This document shows, piece after piece, positions 16,439 through 25,598 of a DNA stretch of 45,469 nucleotides. Below the pieces are notes generated by a model, which saw only the letters and a list, made by a program, of their open reading frames with translations, had not been told where the DNA came from and ran no database searches. The stretch comes from Minisyncoccota bacterium. GTDB lineage: Bacteria; Patescibacteriota; Microgenomatia; UBA1400; PJMF01. Position numbers and translations under genes: made by a program. The stretch spans positions 1-45,469 of the forward strand of contig VFLK01000015.1 of NCBI GenBank assembly GCA_009885085.1, written 5' to 3'. How positions within the stretch are numbered: the first letter of the stretch is position 1; each line of letters starts with the position of its first letter.

Positions 16439-17947
16439 ATGAGACTTTACAATACGTTGTCAAAAAAAGTTGAAAATTTTGTGCCGATTGCCCGTAAAAA
16501 AGTTGGTTTATATGCCTGCGGATTTACCGTATATGATTTTACACATTTGGGTCATCTAAGAAAATATACGATGGACGATGTTTTGATTAGAACTCTCAAA
16601 CATGAGGGTTATGATGTGAATTTCATCCAAAATATTACCGACGTTGGTCACTTGGCTTCTGATGAAGATACTGGCGAGGATAAGTTAGAAAAAGGTGCCA
16701 AAAAATATGGAAAGTCAGTTTGGGACGTGGCTAAAGAATTTGAAGATTATTTTTTTAGAAGTATGGATTTGATGGGAAATTTAAGGCCTGATAAAAGTAC
16801 AAGAGCCACAGAGCATATTGAAGATCAGTTGAATTTGGTCAAAAATCTAGAGAAAAAAGGTTATACATACGTGATTGAAGGAGACGGAGTATATTTTGAC
16901 ACTAGTAAGTTTCCTGAATATGGAGAAATGGCTGGTTTGGATTTAAAAAGACAGCAAGAGGGAGCTCGTGTTGAGAAGGTAGCTGGCAAGAGGAATTCTT
17001 CAGATTTTGCGCTGTGGAAATTTGAAAGAGAGGGTGAGAATCGGGCGATGGTTTGGGAAAGTCCTTGGTCAAAACGTAGTTTTCCAGGATGGCATGTTGA
17101 ATGTAGCGCGATGGCTATGAAGTACCTAGGCGAGCAATTTGATATTCATACTGGTGGGATTGATCATATTCCTGTTCATCACACAAATGAAATAGCTCAG
17201 TCTGAGGCCTCAACAGGCAAGTCGCCATTTGTTAAGTATTGGGTGCACCACAATTTTTTGAAGGTTGATGGCACTAAAATGAGTAAGTCACTTGGAAACT
17301 TTTTTACCATCGATGACATTATCAGCCGTGGTTTTAGTCCACGAGCTTTAAGACTTTTGTTAATGACTGCTCATTATCAATCTGAAATGAATTTTACATG
17401 GGAAAATTTATCAGGAATGCAGAAAAGTTATGAAAGATTATTAAAAATTGTTGCAGATTTGCAAAAAAAGGTCTCAGAATCAGAAAAGACTGATGAAAAA
17501 GTTGTTGATGATTTTGATAGTGGATTGGCAGAAAAATTTAAATCTAAATTTTTTGCAGCTTTGTCGGAAAATTTAAATACCCCTCAGGCTTTAGCAGTTC
17601 TTTGGGATGTAACTAAGTCTAATGAATTAAGTAGTTTTGAAAAACTTTCTTTAGTAATGGAATTTAACGAAATTTTTCAGTTGGATTTAGAAGTAGCAGA
17701 GTTGGCTTTAGTAAAAATTAGGTCAAGTAAGGCAAGTTTTACGTCCGAACAAGGAAGAGAGATTGGCAATGTTTCTGGGAAAACTACTGGCTTACCTGAA
17801 GCAATTCAGCAAATTTTATTAGATAGAGAAACCGCAAGGAAGAATAACGACTGGAATAAATCAGATGGTTTAAGAGATCTGCTTTTGGAAAAGGGTTATA
17901 AAGTTCTGGATTCTTCTGAGGGGCAAAAGTTGGAAAGAATTAAATGA
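16439..17947 (+). CDS. cysS: Cysteinyl-tRNA synthetase
   Basis: This 502-aa class I synthetase charges tRNA-Cys. The HIGH motif appears as FTHLGHLRKYTMDD near residue 35, and zinc ligands include Cys in YACGFTVYD, WHVECSAMAM and the His/Glu of HHTNEIAQSE. KMSKS is present as GTKMSKSLGN near 280. The C-terminal anticodon-binding region contains the family ending (ILLDRETARKNNDWNKSDGLRDLLLEKGYKVLDS). Translation is probably coupled to the next gene through the overlapping ATGA. Confidence 0.97.
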   Translation: MRLYNTLSKKVENFVPIARKKVGLYACGFTVYDFTHLGHLRKYTMDDVLIRTLKHEGYDVNFIQNITDVGHLASDEDTGEDKLEKGAKKYGKSVWDVAKEFEDYFFRSMDLMGNLRPDKSTRATEHIEDQLNLVKNLEKKGYTYVIEGDGVYFDTSKFPEYGEMAGLDLKRQQEGARVEKVAGKRNSSDFALWKFEREGENRAMVWESPWSKRSFPGWHVECSAMAMKYLGEQFDIHTGGIDHIPVHHTNEIAQSEASTGKSPFVKYWVHHNFLKVDGTKMSKSLGNFFTIDDIISRGFSPRALRLLLMTAHYQSEMNFTWENLSGMQKSYERLLKIVADLQKKVSESEKTDEKVVDDFDSGLAEKFKSKFFAALSENLNTPQALAVLWDVTKSNELSSFEKLSLVMEFNEIFQLDLEVAELALVKIRSSKASFTSEQGREIGNVSGKTTGLPEAIQQILLDRETARKNNDWNKSDGLRDLLLEKGYKVLDSSEGQKLERIK

Positions 17948-19206
17948 GAAACGATTTGTTAATTTTTTCTTTAGAATTTGTTATTTTTTTTCTCACTTAT
18001 TTATTTGTTATTAATAATTCTTCAGTCCAAAATTTTATTTTTAAATTTAAGAACTTTAAGCTTCTGATTTTTTTAATATTTATTGTTCAGTTAGTTGCGA
18101 TAGCTTTAATAAAATATAACGTCGTTGATGTATTTATAAATTCTGATGCAGGTAAAAATTTATTAGATGGCGTAGACATTTATGGTATAGATGTAGACCA
18201 TAGCAAGTATCCATTTTTTCCATTTTTGATCTTTTTGCATGCTGGATTGGTATTTATATGGCAAAAGGTTCAAGTATTCACATACAATTTTTATTTTAAA
18301 GTTGTACTTTTGGGATTTTTGCATTTATTGGGAATGCTTTTTTACAAAGAGTGGAAGTTAAAAAATTTAAAAGAAGCAAAGATTAATCTTGTTTCATTTT
18401 TGATATCACCAATTACATATGCAATTATTCTTTATCATGGCCAATTTGATATTATTTTAATAACATTTTTGTATCTGGCGATTAAAATGTTTACAAAAAG
18501 TTGGGTTTACTCAAGTTTTATTTCGTCTTCAGTATTGTTTGCAGCCTCAATAGCAACTAAAACTTGGTCCATAATTTTGTTGCCAATTTTTGCTATTCCG
18601 TTACTTAAAAGATTTTCTATAAAAGAGATAACTAAGTTTTCTATTTTTGTTTCTATGGTGGTTGGATTATTGCTGATAAATATTAAGTTTTATACATTAC
18701 AAGTTTATGGATCAAATACCAGAATTGTACTTGATGCAATAATTCATCCTGGTGGTCCAACTGGAATTTGGGGATTGGGATTATTATTGAAGCCATTTTT
18801 TCAAAACTCTCTTAATTTTTTGAGTAAATTACAAATAGTTGGTTTAGGAGTATTCTGGACATATGTTTACTATCAGGTAAAATTTTTTAAAAAGAATTTT
18901 AATTATTATCATTTGGTGTTAATGAGTGTTCTGGTTTTTCACTTACTTACTCCAAGATGGGAGATACAATATATCTTTTGGCATTTCCCTTTCTTGATGC
19001 TTTTAACAGGTACAAAAATTGTTAGGAATTGGATTTATCAGTTAGTGATCCCAATATATTTATTCTTAAATTATTGCAACGTTACAGTTCAGGGTGAACT
19101 AATAACTCCTTGGATAGTATGGGTTTTGGGATTATTTATCTATATTTATTGGGTCAAGTTGTTAATAAATTTAATAAGAACAAAAAGTGGATATTTAACT
19201 AACTAA
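17944..19206 (+). CDS. Integral membrane glycosyltransferase (GT-C / GT87-like)
   Basis: This 420-aa protein has about 10-12 transmembrane helices. A first extracellular loop carries acidic residues (INSDAGKNLLDGVDIYG) and is followed by YPFFPF. A helix carries ILYHGQFDIILITFLYLA, and another TKTWSIILLPIF. This pattern fits GT-C-fold mannosyl/arabinosyl-type transferases that use polyprenyl-phosphate sugars. The acceptor is unknown; cell-surface glycan or lipid is likely. It overlaps the cysS stop by 4 nt. The strong Phe/Ile/Leu bias reflects AT-rich codons. Confidence 0.7.
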   Translation: MRNDLLIFSLEFVIFFLTYLFVINNSSVQNFIFKFKNFKLLIFLIFIVQLVAIALIKYNVVDVFINSDAGKNLLDGVDIYGIDVDHSKYPFFPFLIFLHAGLVFIWQKVQVFTYNFYFKVVLLGFLHLLGMLFYKEWKLKNLKEAKINLVSFLISPITYAIILYHGQFDIILITFLYLAIKMFTKSWVYSSFISSSVLFAASIATKTWSIILLPIFAIPLLKRFSIKEITKFSIFVSMVVGLLLINIKFYTLQVYGSNTRIVLDAIIHPGGPTGIWGLGLLLKPFFQNSLNFLSKLQIVGLGVFWTYVYYQVKFFKKNFNYYHLVLMSVLVFHLLTPRWEIQYIFWHFPFLMLLTGTKIVRNWIYQLVIPIYLFLNYCNVTVQGELITPWIVWVLGLFIYIYWVKLLINLIRTKSGYLTN

Positions 19207-19259
19207 TGGTATGCTATTAATAGATTTAAATTAATTATTTTTTAAATGGGAGTTTTAAT

Positions 19260-20115
19260 ATGAATAATAATGAAACACCTTGGTTAAACAAGTTTGGATT
19301 TGGTAAAAAAAATAATGCTGTTCAGGCTACTGAGGCTCCTTCAGAAGCACCTGCTGCTGCAGATCAAGATGATAACGGAAAAAAAAGAAGATGATCAAGC
19401 TGTTGAAATTGATCAACCTCATGTAGAACTTGTAGATAAATCAATTAAGAGTGTTGTCAGTGAATTGGCTAAAAAGGCAGAACAACTGATGGCTGCTGCT
19501 GATGTTTCGCCAGAACAAGTAAAAGCAACAATGGCAGTTTTGCAAAAATTGGATGCTTTGATGCAAAAAGAAAACGAATCATTAATGCAGCAATCTCCAT
19601 TCAAAAAGATTGAAGAAGTTGCTAGTAAGATGACTGAGGCAAACAGAAAAAGTTTAATGGACTATATTAATAAAATCAAAGCTGATGTTTATGCCAAAAT
19701 GGAGGCTGACAGTAAAAAATCGCAAATAACAGAAGAGGCAGTTAGTGTAGATGATCTGCTTCGTAGAAAGCTTGAATCAGAGATACAACCACATGAAGCA
19801 CTTTATACTAATGGAGGAATCAGATTCGAATCTTTGGATTTGCTCAATGACTTTCTTGCTCAGACGCTAGGGGTTGATCTTGCGATTATTAAGGCAAATA
19901 CAGATATTTGGAAAAACGGAAATGGCACTTTGATTTCTAAAAAAGCCCCAGGTTTAAAGATTTTAATTTATGATAGAACAGAAATGGGTCAAAGTGATAA
20001 AAAATTTGCAGTTGAAGTGAATGTTCAAATTACAGCTGGAGGAAATGTCGAAATGTTTAAGGCAGCATTAAAAGAAATAGTTGAAGAGAGAAAACCTAAA
20101 GAAGAAACAGAGTAG
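19260..20115 (+). CDS. Hypothetical protein split by a +1 frameshift at an A8 tract
   Basis: The true start is the ATG at 19260, which has GGGAG 8 nt upstream and encodes MNNNETPWLNKFGFGKKN. That frame stops at TGA 19392-19394. The downstream frame, listed in the track from 19294, has a nonsense N-terminus up to about residue 28 and then continues sensibly from EKKEDDQAVEIDQPHVELVDK. The two frames join exactly at eight consecutive A (19379-19386). Losing one A restores a single ~284-aa protein. The body has a helical middle (residues ~55-150) and a folded C-terminal domain (YTNGGIRFESLDLLNDFLAQTLGVD). Function unknown. It may be a sequencing error, mutation or slippage-rescued gene. Confidence 0.7.
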
Positions 20116-20166
20116 TCTTTTTATTTATTCCAAATCTCGTAATAAGAAAAACTCTATTGTACTTTT

Positions 20167-21201
20167 ATGATTAGCGGCGAAATTAATCAAGATCCTTCTC
20201 ATGAAGAAAGACATATTGACAGGCCAAGAGCAGGTATTCTTTTAAAGAACCTAGATCTTCGTCAAGAATTTGCTAAGATTTTCCCTGAAGTTCCTGATGA
20301 AATAGTAAGTAGTTTTTCCTTTAAAATGTTGAAAGCACATTATAGAAATCCGCTCCCCGGATTTAGTCTTGATGGAGTGTTGTATTCGATTGTTGCAACT
20401 CTTGGAATTGATGGAGGCGGAAGAGCTTTCTATCTGATTGAAAAAGAGCCAAGAGATAGAGATGAAAATGCTCTAATCGATGAAATTGTAATCTATCAGT
20501 TACTTCTAAATTCACCTTCAAAAAATGAATTTCATATACCTAAATTTGCTCTTATCCAGAGAGAAGGCAGGGAAAAGAATGAATATAAGGTTGTTAATCC
20601 CAAAATTAGTGAATTTCCAGATACGGAGATTTCTATTTTGCTGGAAGACATTGATGGTAAAAAAGAAAATATTGATGGTGAATATGTACCAGGAGAAACT
20701 CCTCCTCAGGAGAGATTGAAAATATTTTTTAATACTTTTCTTCCAATTGCTTTTGATCTAGCAAACCGTCACAGAATTTTGCTCGATGACACAAAAGATA
20801 ATAATTTTCGTAAAAAACCTGAAAATGATTTTTATCACATGATTGATTTTGGGAATGCAAAATTATATCGACCAGAAGAGGAAAAGGAATTGCTGAATGA
20901 TTTTATTAATCTAGCCCTATCAAGAGATTCCGAGAAATTTGCTCAGGAAGATGTTAGTAAAGTTTTGAAAGTTTTAGAAAAACTAGATATTATTATTGAG
21001 GAAAAGTCATTTGATACTGAAGGTTTACTTATTGATCCTCAAGATACTAAATGTTTAGAGATTACTACAGGATCAATTGCTAGGCTATTCGACGATCTGT
21101 TGATACATAGAGAGGGTTCTGAAGACTGCAATGCTGATGAATTAGATAGAGTCATAGTATTTCTCGATTATGTTAATGCATTGAAGAAGAAAGAAGTTTA
21201 A
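20167..21201 (+). CDS. Protein-kinase-like fold protein (divergent)
   Basis: This 344-aa protein is hypothetical by overall sequence but shows a kinase-like signature. A glycine-rich strand with Lys (LGIDGGGRAFYLIEKE near residue 80) is followed by a helix with Glu (LIDEIVIYQLLL). The catalytic-loop-like stretch is RHRILLDDTKDNNFRKK near residue 200 (pattern D-x-K-x-x-N), followed by FYHMIDFGNAKLY near 222 (DFG). These occur in the order and spacing of eukaryotic-like kinases, RIO and APH enzymes. A small acidic C-terminal domain follows. The substrate is unknown. It lies between two unknown proteins on the same strand, possibly one unit. Confidence 0.6.
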   Translation: MISGEINQDPSHEERHIDRPRAGILLKNLDLRQEFAKIFPEVPDEIVSSFSFKMLKAHYRNPLPGFSLDGVLYSIVATLGIDGGGRAFYLIEKEPRDRDENALIDEIVIYQLLLNSPSKNEFHIPKFALIQREGREKNEYKVVNPKISEFPDTEISILLEDIDGKKENIDGEYVPGETPPQERLKIFFNTFLPIAFDLANRHRILLDDTKDNNFRKKPENDFYHMIDFGNAKLYRPEEEKELLNDFINLALSRDSEKFAQEDVSKVLKVLEKLDIIIEEKSFDTEGLLIDPQDTKCLEITTGSIARLFDDLLIHREGSEDCNADELDRVIVFLDYVNALKKKEV

Positions 21202-21216
21202 AGAAATTCGGAAAAG

Positions 21217-21597
21217 ATGAATATAACTATCCCTGAAATCGATGCAGTCTTTCTAACTTTAGGGAAATTTGCAGAAGGACTAAAACTTAAGTTTAATATT
21301 GATGGTGAAGAGATACATAAAACTATAGAGTTACTTTTAAAATTAAATTTTTTAATATCAAAAGCTAAAGAGCCACAAAAAAATGTGCAGGATGAAAATG
21401 TTTTAGGTAAAAAATATAGTAATGAAGATATAAAGCAGACTGTGGCTATGATTTTAAAACAAGCACTAGCATTAGGTATGCAGTTAGATGGTTATGAAAT
21501 CTTTAATACTGAGAATATTCAAAGAGTTATTTTTATTCTAAATAAAATTGATGACCTTGATTCTCAAGAGAAAAAAGCACTACAAGGTAAAGCTTAA
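21217..21597 (+). CDS. Hypothetical helical protein (126 aa)
   Basis: Unrecognised. The protein is predicted mostly helical, with two similar-looking halves (IDGEEIHKTIELLLKLNFLI and LDGYEIFNTENIQRVIFILNKI), suggesting an internal helical-repeat duplication. No signal or membrane segment is visible. It begins 15 nt after the kinase-like gene, so it is probably co-transcribed with it. Coding support comes from frame length, position and the GGAAAAG before the ATG. Confidence 0.6.
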   Translation: MNITIPEIDAVFLTLGKFAEGLKLKFNIDGEEIHKTIELLLKLNFLISKAKEPQKNVQDENVLGKKYSNEDIKQTVAMILKQALALGMQLDGYEIFNTENIQRVIFILNKIDDLDSQEKKALQGKA

Positions 21598-21633
21598 TTT
21601 TTTAAGCCGTCTACTGCTTTCATTTAAACCTGA

Positions 21634-21639
21634 TAAAAT
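21634..21639 (+). promoter_or_regulatory. -10 box directly before ychF (leaderless candidate)
   Basis: TAAAAT is followed by 9 nt before the ychF ATG at 21649. No Shine-Dalgarno sequence is present in the 51-nt gap. Confidence 0.4.
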
Positions 21640-21648
21640 ACATCCTAT

Positions 21649-22731
21649 ATGTCTTTATCTGTAGGAATAGTTGGTTTACCAAATGTAGGAAAATCTACGT
21701 TATTTAACGCGCTCCTAAAACGTCAAGCTGCGCTGGCTGCTAATTATCCTTTTGCAACCATAGATCCAAATACTGGGATTGTTCCTGTGCCTGATGATCG
21801 TTTGGAAGTTTTGGCAAAGGCGGTTGGTACTCAGACAATTAAACCTGCTACTGTGGAGTTTGTGGATATTGCTGGACTGGTTGCTGGAGCTAGTAAGGGC
21901 GAAGGCTTGGGAAATAAATTTTTGGCAAATATTAGGGAAACTGATTTAGTTTGCCATGTAGTGAGGGGTTTTAGCGATGATTCGATACTACGAGAGGGTA
22001 GTACTGATCCAAAATCAGACCGAGAAATAATCGAGATGGAACTTTTGTTGGCTGATATTGCTACTTTAGAAAAGCAAAAGCAACCAAAAGCAACCAAAGA
22101 CAAAGAACTTTTGTTTAGGTGGGATGTGACTCAAAAGATGCTTCAAACTGCAATGGAAGGCAAATTGATTTCTTCAGTTCTAAACTCTGAAGTAGAGAAA
22201 AAAGTGGGCAGAGAAATGGGGTTGCTCACCGCTAAAGAAATTATTTACATTATTAATGTTGATGAAAATGTGATCAGTCAGCAGGAATCTCAGACTAAAA
22301 ATTATGCTGATCTTTTAAATGTTTCTCCAGATCAAATTGTGATTATTAGTGCCAAAATTGAAAGTGAGATTGCTTCCTTGGGCGACGAAGACTCAGCTTT
22401 ATTTTTGGAAGAATTGGGATTAAAGAAAAGTGGTTTGGAAAGATTAATTCAAAAGGCTTATGACCGACTTGGTTTGCAAACTTATCTTACTGCCGGTGAG
22501 ATTGAAGTCAGAGCATGGACAATTAAAAAAGGCACGCTAGCCCCTCAAGCAGCAGGTGTGATCCACACAGATTTTGAAAAAAAGTTTATTAAGGCCAAGG
22601 TAGTTTCTTATCAAGATTTTCTAGACTTTGATGGTTGGAAGGGTACGAAAGAAAAGGGTAAGCAGAGAATTGAAGGTAAGGATTACGAAATGAGAGCTGA
22701 TGATGTGGTTGAGTTTATGATTGGAAGCTGA
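21649..22731 (+). CDS. ychF: Ribosome-associated ATPase/GTPase YchF (OLA1 family)
   Basis: This 360-aa protein matches YchF in full length. G1 is GIVGLPNVGKSTLFNAL near residue 6, G3 is FVDIAGLVAGASKGEGLGNKFL, and a C-terminal TGS domain is present (LQTYLTAGEIEVRAWTIKKGTLAPQAAGVIHTDFEKKFIKAKV). In the G4 position it has IINVDEN, the altered N-x-x-E form that makes YchF prefer ATP. It associates with ribosomes. It is probably transcribed from its own promoter. Confidence 0.97.
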   Translation: MSLSVGIVGLPNVGKSTLFNALLKRQAALAANYPFATIDPNTGIVPVPDDRLEVLAKAVGTQTIKPATVEFVDIAGLVAGASKGEGLGNKFLANIRETDLVCHVVRGFSDDSILREGSTDPKSDREIIEMELLLADIATLEKQKQPKATKDKELLFRWDVTQKMLQTAMEGKLISSVLNSEVEKKVGREMGLLTAKEIIYIINVDENVISQQESQTKNYADLLNVSPDQIVIISAKIESEIASLGDEDSALFLEELGLKKSGLERLIQKAYDRLGLQTYLTAGEIEVRAWTIKKGTLAPQAAGVIHTDFEKKFIKAKVVSYQDFLDFDGWKGTKEKGKQRIEGKDYEMRADDVVEFMIGS

Positions 22732-22751
22732 TCTTTGGGAAAACTTTGTGT

Positions 22752-22757
22752 TATAAT
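22752..22757 (+). promoter_or_regulatory. -10 box upstream of the rpsF operon
   Basis: TATAAT occurs just after ychF, leaving a leader of about 120 nt before rpsF. The -35 is poor. The leader is long for this genome and could carry autoregulation by S6/S18, but I see no clear S6:S18 binding motif. Confidence 0.45.
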
Positions 22758-22883
22758 ATCCACAATAATAATTAAGTTTTGTCCATTTGTGAGAGTTTGA
22801 TTTGAAAAAGTCTTAAAAAACTTCTAAAAACTACTATTACAAATTCCAAGTGCACCTTAGGACGAAACAGAAAGGAGCGTAAC

Positions 22884-23243
22884 ATGATGGAAATTTTGGC
22901 ATCAGCTAGAACTCGTCAATACGAATTGACTTATCTAGTGCCTGGTTCACTTTCATCTAGTGAAGTCTCAACAATAAACGAAGCAATCGTGAAGCTTCTA
23001 AAAAAACACAGTGTTAAAATTCTTTCCCAAGCAGATTGGGGCAAAAAAGAGTTGGCTTATCCAATTAAGTTCAAAAGCAAAAAAAACTATGAGGGTTTTT
23101 ACACTCACATGGTTTTAGAGGCTGATGCAGCAAATATTGGTAAGTTTGAAAAGAGTATATACTTGATTCAAGAAGTAATTCGACACTTAATTGTGTTGGC
23201 TGAAAAAGAGTCTTCAAGCGTAGAGGATTTGAGAGTCGAGTAA
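22884..23243 (+). CDS. rpsF: Ribosomal protein S6
   Basis: This 119-aa protein has the S6 pattern: RQYELTYLVPGSLSSSEVS at the start, WGKKELAYPIKFKSKKNYEGFY in the middle (family WGxRxLAYPIxKxxxGxY), and IRHLIVLAEK. It binds 16S rRNA as a heterodimer with S18. The ribosome-binding site GAAAGGAG is strong. It forms the classic rpsF-ssb-rpsR operon. Confidence 0.95.
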   Translation: MMEILASARTRQYELTYLVPGSLSSSEVSTINEAIVKLLKKHSVKILSQADWGKKELAYPIKFKSKKNYEGFYTHMVLEADAANIGKFEKSIYLIQEVIRHLIVLAEKESSSVEDLRVE

Positions 23244-23280
23244 TGGTTGTACAATTTACAGTTTATGAAAGAATTGTAAA

Positions 23281-23286
23281 TATAAT
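23281..23286 (+). promoter_or_regulatory. Internal promoter candidate between rpsF and ssb
   Basis: TATAAT sits just downstream of a dyad ATTTACA / TGTAAAT (about 23256-23283). It could drive ssb-rpsR separately or form a small intercistronic hairpin. Confidence 0.35.
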
Positions 23287-23338
23287 ATATGTTTAGTATC
23301 AGTCCCACCAGTTTTGGATGGGAGAAAGAAAGGAAAGT

Positions 23339-23839
23339 ATGTCGGTAAGATCATTAAATAAAGTTATGTTAATAGGTAACTTAACAAGAGATCCTAATTT
23401 ACGTTATACACCAAGTAATACAGCAGTTTGTTCTTTTGGAATTGCTACCAACAGATCTTGGGCACCAAGTGATGGAGGCGACAAGCAAGAGAGAGTTGAA
23501 TTTCACAACATAGTTGCATGGTCAAAACTTGCAGATATTTGCGGTCAATTACTCCATAAGGGCGACAAAATCTACGTTGAAGGTAGATTGCAAACAAGAG
23601 ATTGGAAGGGTGAGGACGGAACCGAAAGAAAGACTACCGAAATAGTAATAGATAACATGATTCTTTTACGTTCAGCATCTGGAGCAACAGGTTCTTATTC
23701 AGAAAATGATTCTGAAGAAGAAACCGCTCCTAAGGCAAAGTCTACAAGCAAGAAACCTGCTCCAAAAGAAAGCAATGATTCTGGCGAAGATCAAGACATG
23801 CCAAGTGCTGAAGACGTATCTGATGATGTTCCATTTTAG
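23339..23839 (+). CDS. ssb: Single-stranded DNA-binding protein
   Basis: The SSB OB-fold occupies the first ~110 residues (LNKVMLIGNLTRDPNLRYTPSNTAVCSFGIATNRSW; GDKIYVEGRLQTRDWKGEDGTERKTTEIV). A disordered acidic linker follows, and the tail DVSDDVPF binds partner proteins. The track starts at 23318, but MGERKES is translated Shine-Dalgarno region (GAGAAAGAAAGGAAAGT). The ATG at 23339 gives the normal MSVRSLNKVML start. Confidence 0.96.
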   Translation: MSVRSLNKVMLIGNLTRDPNLRYTPSNTAVCSFGIATNRSWAPSDGGDKQERVEFHNIVAWSKLADICGQLLHKGDKIYVEGRLQTRDWKGEDGTERKTTEIVIDNMILLRSASGATGSYSENDSEEETAPKAKSTSKKPAPKESNDSGEDQDMPSAEDVSDDVPF

Positions 23840-23864
23840 TTTTAACTAAGGGAGAAAAATAATT

Positions 23865-24092
23865 ATGATGAAAAGAAAAAAAATTAAACGCTTCAAGCGT
23901 GCAATGAAGGTCGGTGAGAATATAACATTCTCATACAAAAAAGTAGATGTATTGTCTAAGTTCGTTAATGAGCAAGGATCAATTATGTCTAGAGAAGAAA
24001 GCGGTCTTACTCAAAAACAACAGAGAAGATTAGCTCAATCTGTTAAGAGAGCAAGACATTTGGCAATGTTGCCATTTACTCAAGTTCTTTAA
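23865..24092 (+). CDS. rpsR: Ribosomal protein S18
   Basis: This 75-aa S18 has a basic N-terminus (MMKRKKIKRFKR) and the conserved core ITFSYKKVDVLSKFVNEQGSIMSREESGLTQKQQRRLAQSVKRARHLAMLPF, whose last part matches the family signature. GGGAG precedes the first of two consecutive ATG codons, so either may be used. It is the last gene of the operon and is closed by a strong terminator. Confidence 0.96.
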   Translation: MMKRKKIKRFKRAMKVGENITFSYKKVDVLSKFVNEQGSIMSREESGLTQKQQRRLAQSVKRARHLAMLPFTQVL

Positions 24093-24111
24093 AGAATTTT
24101 GTAAAAAAATC

Positions 24112-24143
24112 AAAAAAGGCAACGAGCGATCGTTGCCTTTTTT
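24112..24143 (+). terminator. Intrinsic terminator of the rpsF-ssb-rpsR operon
   Basis: A-run, then GGCAACGA / TCGTTGCC with a GCGA loop, then six T. It is a textbook hairpin 20 nt after the rpsR stop. Confidence 0.96.
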
Positions 24144-24189
24144 ATAGATTTTGTTTGTATCAGTATGCAAATATATCATTTAATGGTGG

Positions 24190-24218
24190 TTTAAATATTC
24201 GGCAAGAGTTAGTAGAAT
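24190..24218 (+). promoter_or_regulatory. Promoter directly before ctpA (leaderless candidate)
   Basis: TTTAAA and TAGAAT are separated by 17 nt. The -10 ends 8 nt before the ctpA ATG at 24227. No Shine-Dalgarno sequence is present. Confidence 0.45.
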
Positions 24219-24226
24219 GATTCCCT

Positions 24227-25492
24227 ATGATTAAAAAATTCAAGATTAGTTATATAAGTAATATATTTTTAGCTTTGATAGTATTATTTCTAGGTGCATT
24301 TATAGAATATAAATATCAGTACTTGAGTAGATATGAGCGGATTAATGAGGCTGCAGTTGAGGGATCTAGTGAGAGTTCTCAGTTATCAAAAATCATGGCC
24401 GCTACAATTCCAGCTGGCAAAGAAAACATAAATTTTGATACTTTTTGGGAAGTATGGTCAATTCTTGAAAAGACTTATATAGATCAAGAGAAAATTGATT
24501 CCAACAAGATGGTTGATGGAGCAATTGCTGGTATGACTTCTTCATTAGAAGATCCATACACGATGTATCTATCTCCAAAAGATAATGAAAGAAGTGGTCA
24601 AGATCTAGCTGGATCATTCTATGGTGTCGGAATAGAGCTAGGCTATATAGATGGATTTTTAGCTGCTGTTGCTCCTTTGAATGGAAGTCCTGCAGTATTG
24701 GCAGGAGTTGAGGCCGGCGATTACATTATCAATGTAAAAGATGTTGCAAAAAATATTGATGAAGACAGTACCAAATGGTCTTTGACCAAGGCAGTAGATA
24801 CAATTAGAGGTCCAAAGGATTCACCAGTTATATTAACCTTGGTTAGAAAAGGTGTCGATCAACCATTTGATATCACAGTTAACAGAGGCGAAATTATAGT
24901 TGAGTCAGCAACTTTAAAATTTGTTGAACATGCTGGAAAAAGAGTTGCTCATGTTACGCTTTCAAGATTCGGTGAGCGAACAACCGCTGAGTGGGACGCA
25001 ATTGTGACCGAAATATTAGCTCAAAAAGATTCCATAAATGGAGTAGTACTTGATATGAGAAACAACCCCGGTGGTTTCTTTGATGTATCCATTGATATTG
25101 CAAGCGAGTTTATTGAAGAAGGCACAGTTGTTACACAAAAGGACAGACTTATTGAACAAAATTTTGCTGCACGTGGTCAAGCTAGACTCAAAGATATGCC
25201 ACTAGAGGTTTTGATTAATAGAGGTAGTGCATCAGCATCAGAGATCGTTGCAGGAGCTGTCAGGGATAGGATTGGAGCAAAGCTAATTGGAGAGAATAGC
25301 TTTGGAAAAGGTACAGTACAAGACCGTATAATCTTGTCAAATGGTGGCGGTTTGCATGTGACAGTTGCTAAGTGGTTGCTTCCAGCTGGTGCTTGGATTC
25401 ACCATGAAGGAATTCCTGCTGATATCGAAGTTAAGGCAAATTCAGAAACCCCAGAAGATGAACAGTTATTGAGGGCTATTGAGGAAATCTAA
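24227..25492 (+). CDS. C-terminal processing protease (S41, CtpA-like)
   Basis: This 421-aa serine protease is anchored by an N-terminal helix (residues 8-27) and faces the outside. It has a CtpA N-terminal segment (WSILEKTYIDQEKIDSNKMVDGAIAGMTSSLEDPYTMYLSP), a PDZ domain (FYGVGIELGYIDG...GSPAVLAGVEAGDYIINV) and an S41 catalytic domain. The nucleophile is in RGSASASEIVAGAVRD near residue 336 and the general-base lysine in GENSFGKGTVQ near 361. It probably trims or degrades envelope proteins. Confidence 0.94.
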   Translation: MIKKFKISYISNIFLALIVLFLGAFIEYKYQYLSRYERINEAAVEGSSESSQLSKIMAATIPAGKENINFDTFWEVWSILEKTYIDQEKIDSNKMVDGAIAGMTSSLEDPYTMYLSPKDNERSGQDLAGSFYGVGIELGYIDGFLAAVAPLNGSPAVLAGVEAGDYIINVKDVAKNIDEDSTKWSLTKAVDTIRGPKDSPVILTLVRKGVDQPFDITVNRGEIIVESATLKFVEHAGKRVAHVTLSRFGERTTAEWDAIVTEILAQKDSINGVVLDMRNNPGGFFDVSIDIASEFIEEGTVVTQKDRLIEQNFAARGQARLKDMPLEVLINRGSASASEIVAGAVRDRIGAKLIGENSFGKGTVQDRIILSNGGGLHVTVAKWLLPAGAWIHHEGIPADIEVKANSETPEDEQLLRAIEEI

Positions 25493-25598
25493 AATTCTGA
25501 TGAGGTTTTAAAATATGGTTTCATTATATAGGTTAATAGTGTAAAATCGTGTTTAATTTGTTACGTTGATTAAAATCTCTGCCCAGAAAGTGTTTTTT

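Noticed and set aside
19294-19380. N-terminus MDLVKKIMLFRLLRLLQKHLLLQIK of the track ORF
   Set aside because: It is the shadow of the real N-terminus in another frame; the real start at 19260 has a good ribosome-binding site and the frames meet at the A8 tract.
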